Part shown: positions 50,781 to 60,108 of the stretch, piece by piece
How the letters are laid out: every line of letters begins with the position of its first letter
Numbering within the stretch: position 1 is the first letter of the stretch
Notes under the pieces: model-generated
The model's input: only the letters and a program-made list of their open reading frames with translations
What the model was told of the DNA's origin: nothing
Databases searched by the model: none
Position numbers and translations under genes: made by a program
Assembly: GCA_963741305.1 (NCBI GenBank)
Contig: CAVUHL010000003.1
Span: 8,184,001-8,248,000 of the forward strand
Length of the DNA stretch: 64,000 bases
Source of the DNA: DATMER01 sp963741305
GTDB taxonomy: Bacteria > Acidobacteriota > Thermoanaerobaculia > Multivoradales > UBA5704
Direction: 5' to 3'

Positions 50781-51065
50781 TCACCCGCGCTTACGGGTCG
50801 AAGGCGCGGAGGCCGGGGTCGGCTCCTGGACGCGCTCGGGCTTCAGCAACTCGATGACTTCCATGTCCGGGGGCGCGGAGTCCACCTTCTCGATCCGCAG
50901 CTTGGGGTCGTCGGCGAGCTGCGGGGGCAGCTCGTCGGCACGGACGTAGACCGGCTCGAGGCCGAACGTCAGCACCTGGCCGTCCACGTTGACGCGACGG
51001 GTGGCGTTGGCGGTCTCCAGGACATCGGCGGTGACACGGATCTTGTAAATCTTCGTCTCTTTCAT
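50781..51065 (-). CDS. Small phage structural-region protein
   Basis: 94 residues. Beta-rich (YKIRVTADVLETANATRRVN, VLTFGLEPVYVRADEL) with a disordered Pro/Ser tail. It follows the major head protein by 15 bp and is ahead of the terminator. Position corresponds to a small accessory or head-tail connector gene in Mu-like phages. No family recognised with confidence. Confidence 0.6.
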   Translation of the reverse strand: MKETKIYKIRVTADVLETANATRRVNVDGQVLTFGLEPVYVRADELPPQLADDPKLRIEKVDSAPPDMEVIELLKPERVQEPTPASAPSTRKRG

Positions 51066-51080
51066 CTCTTTCTCCTTTTC

Positions 51081-52013
51081 TTACTCCGGTTGTTGAAGAA
51101 CCCGCACGGCGGTTTGCCAGAACGCCGGTGTGACGCCGTACATGGCATCCATGCCGAACGGGATGTAACGCGACGCGAACTCTTTGGATTGATCGAACTT
51201 GAGGCCCTGCGGCTCGCGGGAGACCACGAAGATTGCGGGCCGCGGGCCGTCGGGTGTGGCGAGGACGATGTCGACCGTGAAATGGCCGAAGGGCTGGGGC
51301 TTGAAGTCGCGGACGAGCTCGAAAGCTCCCTGCCAGAGGTTGGGATCGGCACCGAAGCTCTTTTCGGTGCGCAGCTTCTCGTAGGCCGACCAGACGGGCT
51401 GCGAGCGCACGAAGACGACCAGGCCCTTGCGAACCTCGTCGCTGCGCACCAGCTGGTCGCGGAGGATGGAGTTGGCCATCAGCTGGTCCACGGCCATGGT
51501 GAGCTCATCGCGAGCTTCGCTGACGGTCGGGGCCGAGGGGTCGGCGCGTGTGGTGTAAACGAGGTTGGTGGCCTCGGTGCCGTCCGGGTGCTGATGCGCG
51601 TCGCTGAAGAAGTCCTGCCCGTCGTAGGTCATGAGGTTCTCGCGCATGACGCGGTAGGCCAGCAAAACCTTTCCGACTGCGAAGGCACGGCCGATGCGGG
51701 TGGCCTTCTCGGTAGCTTGCAGGAGGGCCGTTCCCCGCTCGATGTCGATGGAATCGAAGTCCAGGGTGACTTCGTACAGCTCCGGACGGACCTTGAGCCG
51801 GCCGGCAAAGCCTTGCTGGGCGACGCGGTCCCCGATCCATTTGCGCAGCTCGGGGAACACAGCGGCCCATTCGAGATTGACCTCCTCGGCAAGGGAGGGA
51901 TCGGAGATCACGACCGCCATGGACGATAGGAGGGTCGTGGGGTCGGTCTTGTCGTAGATGTCGAGGGCGATGGGCGTCGCCCTGACCGCGATTGACTTGA
52001 GGTCGCTGAGCAT
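51081..52013 (-). CDS. Mu-type major head protein (gpT-like)
   Basis: 310 residues. It resembles Mu gpT by gene order and pattern: an early strand VVISDPSLAEEVNLEWAAVFPELRKWIGDRVAQ, then YEVTLDFDSIDIERG, a central QDFFSDAHQHP, and the late YIPFGMDAMYGVTPAFWQTA. It forms the capsid shell. It lies after the decoration protein and before the small accessory gene, as in Mu-like head operons. Confidence 0.82.
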   Translation of the reverse strand: MLSDLKSIAVRATPIALDIYDKTDPTTLLSSMAVVISDPSLAEEVNLEWAAVFPELRKWIGDRVAQQGFAGRLKVRPELYEVTLDFDSIDIERGTALLQATEKATRIGRAFAVGKVLLAYRVMRENLMTYDGQDFFSDAHQHPDGTEATNLVYTTRADPSAPTVSEARDELTMAVDQLMANSILRDQLVRSDEVRKGLVVFVRSQPVWSAYEKLRTEKSFGADPNLWQGAFELVRDFKPQPFGHFTVDIVLATPDGPRPAIFVVSREPQGLKFDQSKEFASRYIPFGMDAMYGVTPAFWQTAVRVLQQPE

Positions 52014-52022
52014 GGCTTTCCC

Positions 52023-52463
52023 CTAGCGCCGATCGATGTCCACGAACCACTTCCCGGGCGAGGCCGGGCGGGTGAATTTGCCGACGAGGATGGATTCCGA
52101 GGTGACGGTGGCGACGGTGTTGTCGTCCACCACGAAGGCGTCATCGCCGGGCTTGGGCACGGCGCCCGTGAAGGCAAATTCCCACTCGCCCTGGCTGTTG
52201 ACTTCGACGAAGCGGACGGCGCCGTAGGCGCTGAAGGTGTCGCCGAGGGTGCCGTCCGCGCCGTTGGTGTTGTCGAAGGACTTCCAGGCGACGCCTTGGA
52301 CACGGAGGTCGGCGTTGTTCGCGCCGGGCACGGCGAAGCCATCGGCGTCGGTGCAGGTGATGGCATTGAGGTAGATGCGGGCGCCCCCCTTCACAGGGAG
52401 CGGCAGGAACTGCGGCTGATGGACCGAGTGCATGCGGTGAACGTCGGCGGTTAGAGCTGGCAT
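52023..52463 (-). CDS. Head decoration-like protein
   Basis: 146 residues. Beta-rich, with GARIYLNAITCTDADGFAVPG, FSAYGAVRFVEVNSQGEWE and GKWFVDIDRR. Its position between the protease/scaffold and the major head protein is that of small capsid-decoration proteins (DUF2190-like or similar). The fold is only guessed from size, composition and synteny. Confidence 0.6.
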   Translation of the reverse strand: MPALTADVHRMHSVHQPQFLPLPVKGGARIYLNAITCTDADGFAVPGANNADLRVQGVAWKSFDNTNGADGTLGDTFSAYGAVRFVEVNSQGEWEFAFTGAVPKPGDDAFVVDDNTVATVTSESILVGKFTRPASPGKWFVDIDRR

Positions 52464-52486
52464 GGTGATCTCCGAGGTCTCTCTTG

Positions 52487-53464
52487 TCAGTTGGAAGACC
52501 GGAAGCCCCAGCTCGCGCTGAAGCGGTATTTCTGCTCGAGCTCGGCTTCGCGCTCCGACGTAAGAGCGCCTGGCTGGCGTGCGGCAGGGTCGGCGTCGGC
52601 CATGCGGCCCGCGGTCAGCGCTTCGACGGCGGGGACGGCGGCGAGGATCTGGAGGACCTGATCCGCGATTGAGACTTCGGCGGCAGGCTTGGCCGGATCG
52701 GCTTGCAGCTTGACGGTGGCGGGGGTGCGGTCGGCGAGCAGCTCGACCAGGAGCGGCCGGGCGAGCTTCGCCATGGCGGGTGTGACGCGGGCGCCGAGCT
52801 GGGCGAGCCGGCGGTCTACGTCAAGCTCGGCACGCTGCCGTAGGAGCGTGGAGAGGGCTTGCGCGCCTTCCGCGACCTGGGCGCGCAAGGCGGCCAGCTC
52901 GGGCTCCCCGGATGGGGCTGGATTGTCCGGCGGCGTGGGTGCCGGGGGATCGTCTTCGGGCATGGGTGCCTCCTTTCGGGCGGTAAGGACGTACTGAGGA
53001 CGGCAAAGGGTCACGGGCGGGAGCCCGGGAATCGCGGGGCGTGCGTTGCCCAGGAGGGCACAGCCGGTGAAATACCAGCCGCCGGTCACGGGATGGCTGA
53101 GCGCGATTTCGGCCGATCTGCGGGTGTAGCGCTTGCTCCGGATCAGCTCGACGGTTGCCGGATCGAGATCGATGTAGCGCACCCAGAGGGCGGCGTCCTG
53201 GAGCCACACGCGCTCGCACCAGCCGAGGGACGGGCCGCCCCAGTTGTGATCGAGGTTGAGGCTCGCCATCTCGATGGCTCGGTCGTAGACGCCCGCCATC
53301 TCTTCGAGGCGTTGCAGGGTGATGTTGATCCCATGGCTCTCGGTGAGATCCACGGGGATGAGCGCGGGGAACTCCAGCGCGAGGGAATCGCCGGCAGCGA
53401 GCTCGAGGACGTGATCGGCGCCGGGTGTCCAGAGGACTGAGCCGGTGATGATGCGGGGTTTCAT
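52487..53464 (-). CDS. Mu gpI-like protease/scaffold protein
   Basis: 325 residues from the ATG at 53464, which overlaps the portal stop (ATGA). The N-terminal half fits the Mu gpI protease family: LDHNWGGPSLGWCERVWLQD, RRSAEIALSHPVTGGWYF, GCALLGNARPAIPGL. The C-terminal half is a helical, Ala/Pro-rich scaffold (about 170-325), ELAALRAQVAEGAQALSTLL. It would direct capsid assembly and be cleaved on maturation. The order portal-protease-decoration-major head agrees with Mu. Confidence 0.83.
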   Translation of the reverse strand: MKPRIITGSVLWTPGADHVLELAAGDSLALEFPALIPVDLTESHGINITLQRLEEMAGVYDRAIEMASLNLDHNWGGPSLGWCERVWLQDAALWVRYIDLDPATVELIRSKRYTRRSAEIALSHPVTGGWYFTGCALLGNARPAIPGLPPVTLCRPQYVLTARKEAPMPEDDPPAPTPPDNPAPSGEPELAALRAQVAEGAQALSTLLRQRAELDVDRRLAQLGARVTPAMAKLARPLLVELLADRTPATVKLQADPAKPAAEVSIADQVLQILAAVPAVEALTAGRMADADPAARQPGALTSEREAELEQKYRFSASWGFRSSN

Positions 53465-55152
53465 CTGCCACCTCCAAAGCCGGGATCTGGGAGAGCGGGA
53501 AGGCCGGTGTCCGGGGCGATGGGCCAGGGGCCGGTTGGCTCGTCGCCGGTGTAGCCGAGCTCGCGGGCTTCTGCGTCGCTGATGGTGCCGATGAAGCAGC
53601 GGCAGTTGTGGCCGGCAGGAGGCCACCAGGTGTTCCAGATGGGGTGATCGATGGCGAAGACCTTGCCGTGCATGACGGCGTGGTTGTGGAGGGGACGTTG
53701 GCGGACGTGGTCGTCTCCGACGGTCCACCAGATGAGATAGCGGGTCTGGGTGCCGGTTTCGAGGGCGGCGGTCGGAAAGGACGAAAAGGACTTAAGGGAC
53801 GAAAGGGACGCAAAGGACGGATGGGAGATGGCTTCCTCGGCGGGTCGCGGCTCGACTACGGGCTCGTTGTCGAGGGGCGCGGGGACGCGCATGGTCATCC
53901 GGTAGTAGGCCAGGGGGACGGCTACTCCGTTCTTCAGGGCGTTCTCAATGCCCTTCATGCGCTGGCCGCGGTCGGCGGCGTCGGTGGCGTCGTAGACGGA
54001 TTTAGGGATGGGCGCGTCGGGCCCGAAGTTGAGCAGGACCAGCCAGCGGATCAGGCTGTCGGACTCGAAGGAACCCAGGAGGTGGGCGTCGTGCTGGACG
54101 GTCTCCAGGCGGACCTCGTTAGAGATCATCGCCTTTGCGAACGAGCCGGCACCCTTGGCCAGGCCGCTGGTGTCGACCTCACCGAGCATCAGCAGGGCTT
54201 CCGCGTGCTCGAGCCAAGCGACGAACGAGGAATAACTCGCGTCGCCTCCCCGCGAGGCTTCGAGGAAGCTGATGTCGAGGCCTTCGGGTAGCGCGATGGA
54301 CGAGCCCGTGCGGATGGAGTTGAGGATCGCGAGCATGCGGTCCTCGTTCTCCTTGTTGAGGAGGTCTTGATCCGCCTTGTAGGGATAGGTCCCCTTCGTG
54401 AGGGGCTGCGCGAAGCGCTCGACGAAGATCGCCCAGTACTTCGAGGCGTGCCTCTTCAGAAACCAGACCCAGTAGAGACGATCAAGCAGCGCCCTACCCC
54501 ACGGGTTGTCTTTGGTGCCGTAGGAGAGCACCTGGAACTTCATCGGCGGCGCGGGGATCGGAGCGACGCGGCCGGGGTGCGCGACGACATGCAGGGATCG
54601 ATCAACGGCGGACCAGCCGAAGCGCCACATGGGGCGGTCAATCAGATCGACCGGCAACCACGCTCCGGCCAGGAGGCCGCGAGTCGCTTGCTCCCAAATG
54701 ATCTCGTTGATGGCAACGCCCTTGATGACAGCTTCAAGGATGTTGGAGACAGGGACGATGCGGACAGGAATCAGGGAGAGCGCGGTCTGAACGAAGCGGG
54801 CGATCTCCTCGGCAAGGGGTGTCGAGTCGGCGGCGCGGATATAGCGCGGCAACGCGAGCACGGCTTTGACTCGCTTTTCCCAGAGAGCCGCCATGTTCGT
54901 ATCGGTTTCAATCATCCGGGTGTACAGCTCGCCCACCCGGTCGCCGTCTTCTGATCGTTCGCGGACGAAGCGGGAAGGGTGCGGGACCTCCTGCCATCTT
55001 CCGAAGGTGCCGAACCCACGGAAGAGCATGGGATCGGACCCGAGCTCTCCCACGTAGGGGCGAAGCCGGCGCTCGGCCGACAGAGCGGTGAGCACCAGCT
55101 CGGCGAAGAGCTGCTCGGAGCGGGACCTATCAGCGATGCGGGCGGTGCTCAT
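53461..55152 (-). CDS. DUF935-type portal fused to C-terminal remnant of gpF-like minor head protein
   Basis: 563 residues. Residues about 1-445 fit a Mu-like portal (DUF935): YTRMIETDTNMAALWEKRVKAVL, EIIWEQATRGLLAGAW, RFAQPLTKGTYP. Then a low-complexity linker (HPSFASLSSLKSFSSFP, about 448-465) leads into the end of a Mu gpF-like (SPP1 gp7-type) domain: IWWTVGDDHVRQRPLH, VFAIDHPIWNTWWPPAGHNCRC. The N-terminal 200-250 residues of gpF are absent. The linker DNA is a GTCCTT-type repeat. The stop overlaps the protease start. Confidence 0.83.
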   Translation of the reverse strand: MSTARIADRSRSEQLFAELVLTALSAERRLRPYVGELGSDPMLFRGFGTFGRWQEVPHPSRFVRERSEDGDRVGELYTRMIETDTNMAALWEKRVKAVLALPRYIRAADSTPLAEEIARFVQTALSLIPVRIVPVSNILEAVIKGVAINEIIWEQATRGLLAGAWLPVDLIDRPMWRFGWSAVDRSLHVVAHPGRVAPIPAPPMKFQVLSYGTKDNPWGRALLDRLYWVWFLKRHASKYWAIFVERFAQPLTKGTYPYKADQDLLNKENEDRMLAILNSIRTGSSIALPEGLDISFLEASRGGDASYSSFVAWLEHAEALLMLGEVDTSGLAKGAGSFAKAMISNEVRLETVQHDAHLLGSFESDSLIRWLVLLNFGPDAPIPKSVYDATDAADRGQRMKGIENALKNGVAVPLAYYRMTMRVPAPLDNEPVVEPRPAEEAISHPSFASLSSLKSFSSFPTAALETGTQTRYLIWWTVGDDHVRQRPLHNHAVMHGKVFAIDHPIWNTWWPPAGHNCRCFIGTISDAEARELGYTGDEPTGPWPIAPDTGLPALPDPGFGGGR

Positions 55153-57092
55153 AGGTTCCTCAGGATGTCCAGGGACGCGATGGCGCTCCCGGCGGGGGCT
55201 GCGTGCCGCAGCGGCGGAGTGGAGACGGCGGCCCAGTCGGCGGTGAGTTTGCGCAGCTCGGCAACGCGCAGGGCATCGACCAGGTGGTCGTTGAGCTTGG
55301 AGAAGCGGCGAGCGTCGCCGGATTGCGAATAGGTGTGATTGGCCAGGAGGTGCCGGACTTCGGGGTCGAAGGGCAGCTCAAGGCCCCGGCCGTGGAGACG
55401 GCGCTCGATCAGTTGGGTGCCGAGCTCCTTGTAGGAAATGAGCACTTCTCTGCCCGAGGCCGGATCGAGCTGGGCTTCGCCGGTCGTGGGGTCGATGGCC
55501 GGCGTGGAGCGGTTGAAGACGTAGCCACTCAGGCGTTCACCGAGCCCGGGCGCCAGGAGGTCCACCAGGACACGGCCGACGCCTGTAGCGTCGAAGCCCC
55601 AGCCGCCGGCGGGCTTCAGGATGGCGTCGAGCGCGAGGATGAAATCTCGTTGCGCGTACCAGTTCCAGCCGGTGAGGTGGATGCGGAGGACGAGGGTGTC
55701 GGAAAGACCGTTGCGGCGCTCGAAGAGGATTTCCGTGACGGTGGCGGAGCCCACGTCAACGCCGGCTGTGAGGTCGCCGGGGAGGGCGCGCACGAAGAAA
55801 CCCGCCAAGTCGGTGATGGCTTGCCGGCGGCGCTCGGCGTCCCAGCGGTCCCAGCCGGAGATGTCGAGACCGTCCTGGAGCACGGTGAGGAAGGGCTGCA
55901 GGACGTCACCGCCTTCGGCTTCCTCTGGGTCGTCTTCGGCGGGCGTCTGCGGCTCGCCCTCCTCGCCCCACGGGTAGGAAGGGTTGAGGCGTCGGGATAG
56001 ACCGTCCAACTGGCCGGCGCGGCTGTCCCAGCGGAACGACACGGACAGGTAGTCCGGGATCCAGGTCAGAGCTGGCTTCAGCAGGCGCTCGGGGAAAAGC
56101 GAGTACTCCGGATCACCGGGCAGCCCGAGGACGTTGTGCACGTAGCCCGGCTCGTCCGGACCGCCGTAGAAGCCGACGAACTCCTGCCGGCGCTCCTCGC
56201 ACCAGAAGGGGTGCGGCATGATCGTCTTGGGCCAGTGGAAGCGGACCCAGATCCGGTTTCCAAAGTCGCGCCCCAGGGTACGGACGCTCTCGGGAGTAGC
56301 CGCGGCGCCGGGGCGCAGGAGCTGCTCGACGACAAGCGGGGGCGTGTCGGCGGGGACGATTGACTCCGAGGGCACGGCGTTGTCGGCGATGCGCTGGAAC
56401 GTGCACTGGCGGTCGCCCGTGGGAACGGAGTAGATCCGGATCTCGCATCCCGGCTTGGCAGCGCGCCAGAACTCGCTCCAGCTCCTCGGATTGACGACCT
56501 TGGCCGCTTCGTCGTGCAGCAGCCAGCCGCGGACGTGGATGCCACGATAGGCGCGGCCGTCGTGACCGGCGGGCCGGAAGAGCACACGCAAACCGTTGCG
56601 CCAGGTCAGCCGCCGGTAGGGCTTGGTGGTGCGGGCTCGCACGGAGGCGGCGAGGAACGGGTTGGCGCTGAGCTGCCATTCGACTTCTTCCCAGATCTCG
56701 TCAAGATCGCCGTCGAGAGCGGAGCCGACGAGCACACTCCCCCGCTCGGCGGCCAGACAGCCCCACAGGAGCAGGCCCACGATTTCGCGGCTCTTGCCGA
56801 CCTCGGCGCCGTCTTGGTGGACGACGTGGCCGCGAAAGCGGAGCGAGGGCCGCTGGTATGGGAAGAGCTGCCAGAGGCCGCCGCCGTCCTCCGGCTTGTT
56901 GACCAGATTCGTCTCTACCCAGAGGACGGGGTCCGCGTTGAGAAGCCACCACTGGAGCCGATCGACGTTGAGGACCTCGTCACCGAGCTTGAGGTCGCCG
57001 CGTTCGAGCGCCTGCCAGGACCAGCGGTTGCGGCGCAGCAGCGCGTCGATCAGCTCGGGGAGAGCGGGATGGAGCAACTCGACGCTATGCAT
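55149..57092 (-). CDS. Terminase large subunit (Mu gp28-like)
   Basis: 647 residues from the ATG at 57092, which overlaps the small-subunit gene end by 8 bp. Walker A-type GAEVGKS is at about 95-101, and an acidic Walker B (GWLLHDEA) at about 190. The C-terminal nuclease part has conserved acids in VDVGSATVTEILFERR, ILALDAI and NDHLVDALRV. It packages DNA with the portal encoded just downstream. The start of the portal gene overlaps its stop by four bases. Confidence 0.85.
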   Translation of the reverse strand: MHSVELLHPALPELIDALLRRNRWSWQALERGDLKLGDEVLNVDRLQWWLLNADPVLWVETNLVNKPEDGGGLWQLFPYQRPSLRFRGHVVHQDGAEVGKSREIVGLLLWGCLAAERGSVLVGSALDGDLDEIWEEVEWQLSANPFLAASVRARTTKPYRRLTWRNGLRVLFRPAGHDGRAYRGIHVRGWLLHDEAAKVVNPRSWSEFWRAAKPGCEIRIYSVPTGDRQCTFQRIADNAVPSESIVPADTPPLVVEQLLRPGAAATPESVRTLGRDFGNRIWVRFHWPKTIMPHPFWCEERRQEFVGFYGGPDEPGYVHNVLGLPGDPEYSLFPERLLKPALTWIPDYLSVSFRWDSRAGQLDGLSRRLNPSYPWGEEGEPQTPAEDDPEEAEGGDVLQPFLTVLQDGLDISGWDRWDAERRRQAITDLAGFFVRALPGDLTAGVDVGSATVTEILFERRNGLSDTLVLRIHLTGWNWYAQRDFILALDAILKPAGGWGFDATGVGRVLVDLLAPGLGERLSGYVFNRSTPAIDPTTGEAQLDPASGREVLISYKELGTQLIERRLHGRGLELPFDPEVRHLLANHTYSQSGDARRFSKLNDHLVDALRVAELRKLTADWAAVSTPPLRHAAPAGSAIASLDILRNL

Positions 57093-57741
57093 CGGAGTCC
57101 TCCCCTTCGCCGGCAAGGCCTTTCCGCATCTGGCTCACCCAGGCCGCTCTACCCGCGAGGCCGAGCCCTTGGTCTCGCTCGCGCTCGCCGCTCGACCTGG
57201 GGGTGATGGTTTGGTCGGCTGCCGTGTGGCCGAGCTGGCGAAGGAGTTGGAAGGTGTTTGCCGCTCTCGGATTCTCGACCGGGCGCTCTGCCACGACCTC
57301 GAGGTCGCCGTCCGCATTGCGGCCAACGATGGGGACCTGAACCACGAGGCCTTCGTGCATGAGCGTGGACAGCTCGCCGTGGGCAAGCGCGAGCTGGCCG
57401 GCCATGGAGGTGGCGGCGAGCTCGGCCAAGCCGGTGAGGTCGCCGCGCTCGATGGCCGCGAGGTACTTCTCCATGGTGTCTTGGTGACCGAGGGAGGCGA
57501 GGCAGGCAGAAAGGCCGGCGCCGCGTGACTCCACGGCGCGCTTGACTTCACAAGTCCCGGTGCCGTCATTCGGACAGACGGCGGGCTTGCAGGGTGGCAA
57601 GGCCTGACCGAGCGCGGTAGTGGCGTGCTCGCCGGTCTTGACCGCGGCGGCGCGCCGCTGCGCACGCTCTTTCGCAGACAAGGGTTTGCCCTTGGGCCGT
57701 CCGGCTTTCTTCTTGGTAGGTCCCTTGGGCTCTTTCGGCAT
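57085..57741 (-). CDS. Terminase small-subunit-like protein
   Basis: 218 residues. A basic Lys/Arg-rich head (KEPKGPTKKKAGRPKGKPL), then helical segments with four Cys (PPCKPAVCPNDGTGTCEVK, ACLASLGHQ). By size, basic DNA-binding head and place directly before the large terminase, it is the small subunit. The cysteine cluster could bind zinc. It is divergent from the tyrosine recombinase gene at 57778 (36-bp gap). Confidence 0.7.
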   Translation of the reverse strand: MPKEPKGPTKKKAGRPKGKPLSAKERAQRRAAAVKTGEHATTALGQALPPCKPAVCPNDGTGTCEVKRAVESRGAGLSACLASLGHQDTMEKYLAAIERGDLTGLAELAATSMAGQLALAHGELSTLMHEGLVVQVPIVGRNADGDLEVVAERPVENPRAANTFQLLRQLGHTAADQTITPRSSGERERDQGLGLAGRAAWVSQMRKGLAGEGEDSDA

Positions 57742-57777
57742 CTTGACTTCGCTCTCGTTCGGGAGCAGGTTGAATCC

Positions 57778-58845
57778 ATGAGCGCAAGACCCAAAATCGA
57801 AGACACCCTGGGAGCAGGGGGTAAACGCAAGAATTCACAGGAGTTGGAAGGCTCCGCCGGCAGAGAAATGGGGGGGTATGAATCCCCCCATCTCGACGGA
57901 TGGACATCTTTCTTGACGAGCGTTCGGGGGCGGACGGAGGGGACGGCGCGGAGGTATCGGCGACTCGTTGAGCGGCTTTTGAAGGATGTCGGAAAGCCGA
58001 TCGCGCAACTCAGCCGCGAGGACATCGAGAGGCATCTTCGGCGGCTGCATGTGGCCGGGTGCGGGGAGTCCGTCCGGCAGGGCGTGGTGGTGGCGGTGCG
58101 GTCGCTCGGGGAGTGGTGCCTGGCGCACGGGATTGTCGAGGTGAACCCCGGCGCGTCGCTGTCAGGACCGCGGCCTTACCGGCGGGAGATCAAGGTGCTC
58201 ACGGTCGCTGAGGTGTCGCGGCTGCTGTGGGGCGACAAGCCGGGGGCGCTTCCTCGCGAGCCGGTGGAGATGCGGGACCGGGTGCTGCTCGGGGTCGCGT
58301 ACGTGGCTGGGCTGCGGGCGTCAGAGATCGGTCCGCTGGAGGTCGAGGGGGTTGCGTGGCAGGAGGCGACTCAGACGTTCAGCATTCTCGTGCGGCGCGG
58401 GAAGGGGGCGGCCGGGGATGTGCGGCTGCCACTGGATCGGCCCGTGTCACGGATGCTCGGGGCGTGGCTTGCGGCGCGGGTGCCTGGGCGCTTCCTGTGG
58501 GGGCGCCCGCTCACCCGGAGCGCGGTGCGAAAGATCTTGCACCGCAGGTGCGCGCAGGTGGGGATCGTGGCGGGTGGGCGGCGGATTTCGCCTCATGTGC
58601 TTCGGCACAGTCTCGCGACGCATCTGCTCCAGGAGGGGATCGACATCCGCAAGGTTCAGCTTCTCCTACGGCATCGGTCGATCTCGACCACGGAGAAGTA
58701 CCTGCACGCGGACATCGATCGGCTGGGGGCAGTGCTCGTCCGGAGCAGCCCGCTGGATCGGCGGCGGCGCAGGAAGGTGAGCCCACTTCGGCCCGCGATG
58801 GCGCAGCTCCTGGGAGAGCTCCAGGGCATCGTCCGGCCCGAGTAA
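57778..58845 (+). CDS. XerC-like tyrosine recombinase
   Basis: 355 residues from the ATG at 57778; the frame is open to 57625. An N-terminal SAM-like DNA-binding domain (about 40-130: FLTSVRGRTEGTARRYRRLV) is followed by the catalytic domain. Arg in AGLRASEIGPLEV, His-x-x-Arg in SPHVLRHSLATHLLQ, a His/Trp-like RHRSISTTEKYLH and the nucleophile Tyr in EKYLH are present. It is the second active-looking tyrosine recombinase of the element besides the integrase. It could resolve dimers or act at the dif-like palindromes at 59383-59480. Confidence 0.88.
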   Translation: MSARPKIEDTLGAGGKRKNSQELEGSAGREMGGYESPHLDGWTSFLTSVRGRTEGTARRYRRLVERLLKDVGKPIAQLSREDIERHLRRLHVAGCGESVRQGVVVAVRSLGEWCLAHGIVEVNPGASLSGPRPYRREIKVLTVAEVSRLLWGDKPGALPREPVEMRDRVLLGVAYVAGLRASEIGPLEVEGVAWQEATQTFSILVRRGKGAAGDVRLPLDRPVSRMLGAWLAARVPGRFLWGRPLTRSAVRKILHRRCAQVGIVAGGRRISPHVLRHSLATHLLQEGIDIRKVQLLLRHRSISTTEKYLHADIDRLGAVLVRSSPLDRRRRRKVSPLRPAMAQLLGELQGIVRPE

Positions 58846-58968
58846 CCAAAAGCGTCGTTCTGGTGACTGCTCTTTCCGGCTGAGCCGCTTCCCGCAAAGG
58901 CTTGGCCGGCAGTGATTTAGCCGCGCTGATCCGTCGCGGCCTCCCCCTCGCGGGCGGCTCACATAGCG

Positions 58969-58992
58969 AAAACGAAACCAGTTCCGTTTTTT
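58969..58992. terminator. Terminator-like hairpin after the XerC-like gene
   Basis: AAAACG...CGTTTT stem (58969-58974 and 58985-58990) with an inner AAC/GTT pairing, followed by T residues. Suitable for ending the plus-strand recombinase transcript. Confidence 0.55.
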
Positions 58993-59382
58993 GAGGCGAG
59001 CAAAAGCCCGCCGGGCTTGCCTTTGCTCGATGTCGGCCGGGCACGTTTCCTGGTTTAAACCTGCGTAGAAAAGCAGTCACGGGAAGGGGGTTTGGACGGG
59101 GGTGGGTGGGTGGAGGCGCCGCGGCTGGCGCGGACGAGCACGAGACGCCGTCAGGCGGCTCGCGCGCAGCGCGACAAGACGCGGCGCCGTAGGGCGGGTG
59201 GGTCCGGGGGTGGGCGGTGGGGGTGGGTGGGCGGGATGGAGATCGACTCGGCAGTTTGGCGCAGCGCAGCGGAGCCAATCTGCCGGACCCTGCTTGGGGG
59301 GGGAGGGCCCCGTAGCGTGCTTCCACTGAACTAGGGGATGCGTCCCGGGGGGAGGCCCGGGTAGGTGCCCGCGCCTGGTTTG

Positions 59383-59480
59383 ACATAAGCCCCGCTTATG
59401 TAAAGGCGCAGCCCGGAGGCGGGGAGTGGCGCGCAGGGCGGGGTTCAGGTAAGGCGCGCTTACCGGAATCCCCGCCCTGC
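59383..59480. other. Tandem dif-like palindromes
   Basis: ACATAAG-CCCCG-CTTATGT (59383-59401) is a perfect 7-bp palindrome that resembles Xer/dif arms (CATAA...TTATG). The second, GGTAAG-GCGCG-CTTACC (59448-59464), lies within an outer GCAGGGCGGGG / CCCCGCCCTGC palindrome (59433-59443, 59470-59480). The two centres are 64 bp apart. Confidence 0.5.
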
Positions 59481-60108
59481 GTTTGCGCCGCCCCCGCCGG
59501 AGCCAGGGGCGGGCAGCTCCCGGGCCGTAGGGCGGGGGAAAGGTCCGGAATGCCACTGCACGTTGCGGGGCCCGAGGGCGGGGGAAATGGAAGAGGGCGG
59601 GTGGCGCGGGGAATGGGTGGGCGCGACGGAGGAACGGAGGACGGCTTTTCGCGGCCGCAGTCTCCGGCGCGGACACCCGGCCTTGTGGGTTGGAAGGTCG
59701 CCGTCCGCGATGACGCTGAGCAAAGCGCGGGTGGGAGCAGTTCGGCGAGCAGCTTGCGCGGAGCCGATCTGCGGGGGAAGGTCGCCATCCGCACGGCAGC
59801 TGAGGCGACGGAGGAGCTCGGGGGCGGGCGCGGTGGGCGGGCGAGAGCTGCTCCGGCGCAACCACGAAGGCTCGCAGGAGAGGGGGCGTTTGCGTCAGCG
59901 AGCTGGGGGGAGCTCGCCGTCCTCGATGAGGATGGAACTGGAGAGGGCGGGCGGGAGGGTTGCCGTCCCACGGAAGGTGGAGCTTGCGCGGGTGGGTGGT
60001 AGGGGCGTCGTCCTCCCCCACCACGCCGCTGCTCGCAGTTGGCAGCCCCCCTCCGCCCCCCTATTGCGGGGAGCGGAGGAGCTTCCACCGGGCCGGTGCC
60101 GATGCCGA

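Larger units (their letters stand above)
58846..60108. other. Long GC-rich non-coding region of the element
   Basis: About 1.26 kb between two recombinase genes with no convincing gene; the open frames on both strands are shadows of GC composition. It contains a terminator-like hairpin (58969-58992), a GCCCG/CGGGC hairpin at 58997-59030, the palindrome pair at 59383-59480, and dispersed related segments (59251-59286 with 59737-59775; 59692-59706 with 59776-59790, 84 bp apart). It may hold packaging or recombination sites. Confidence 0.5.
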
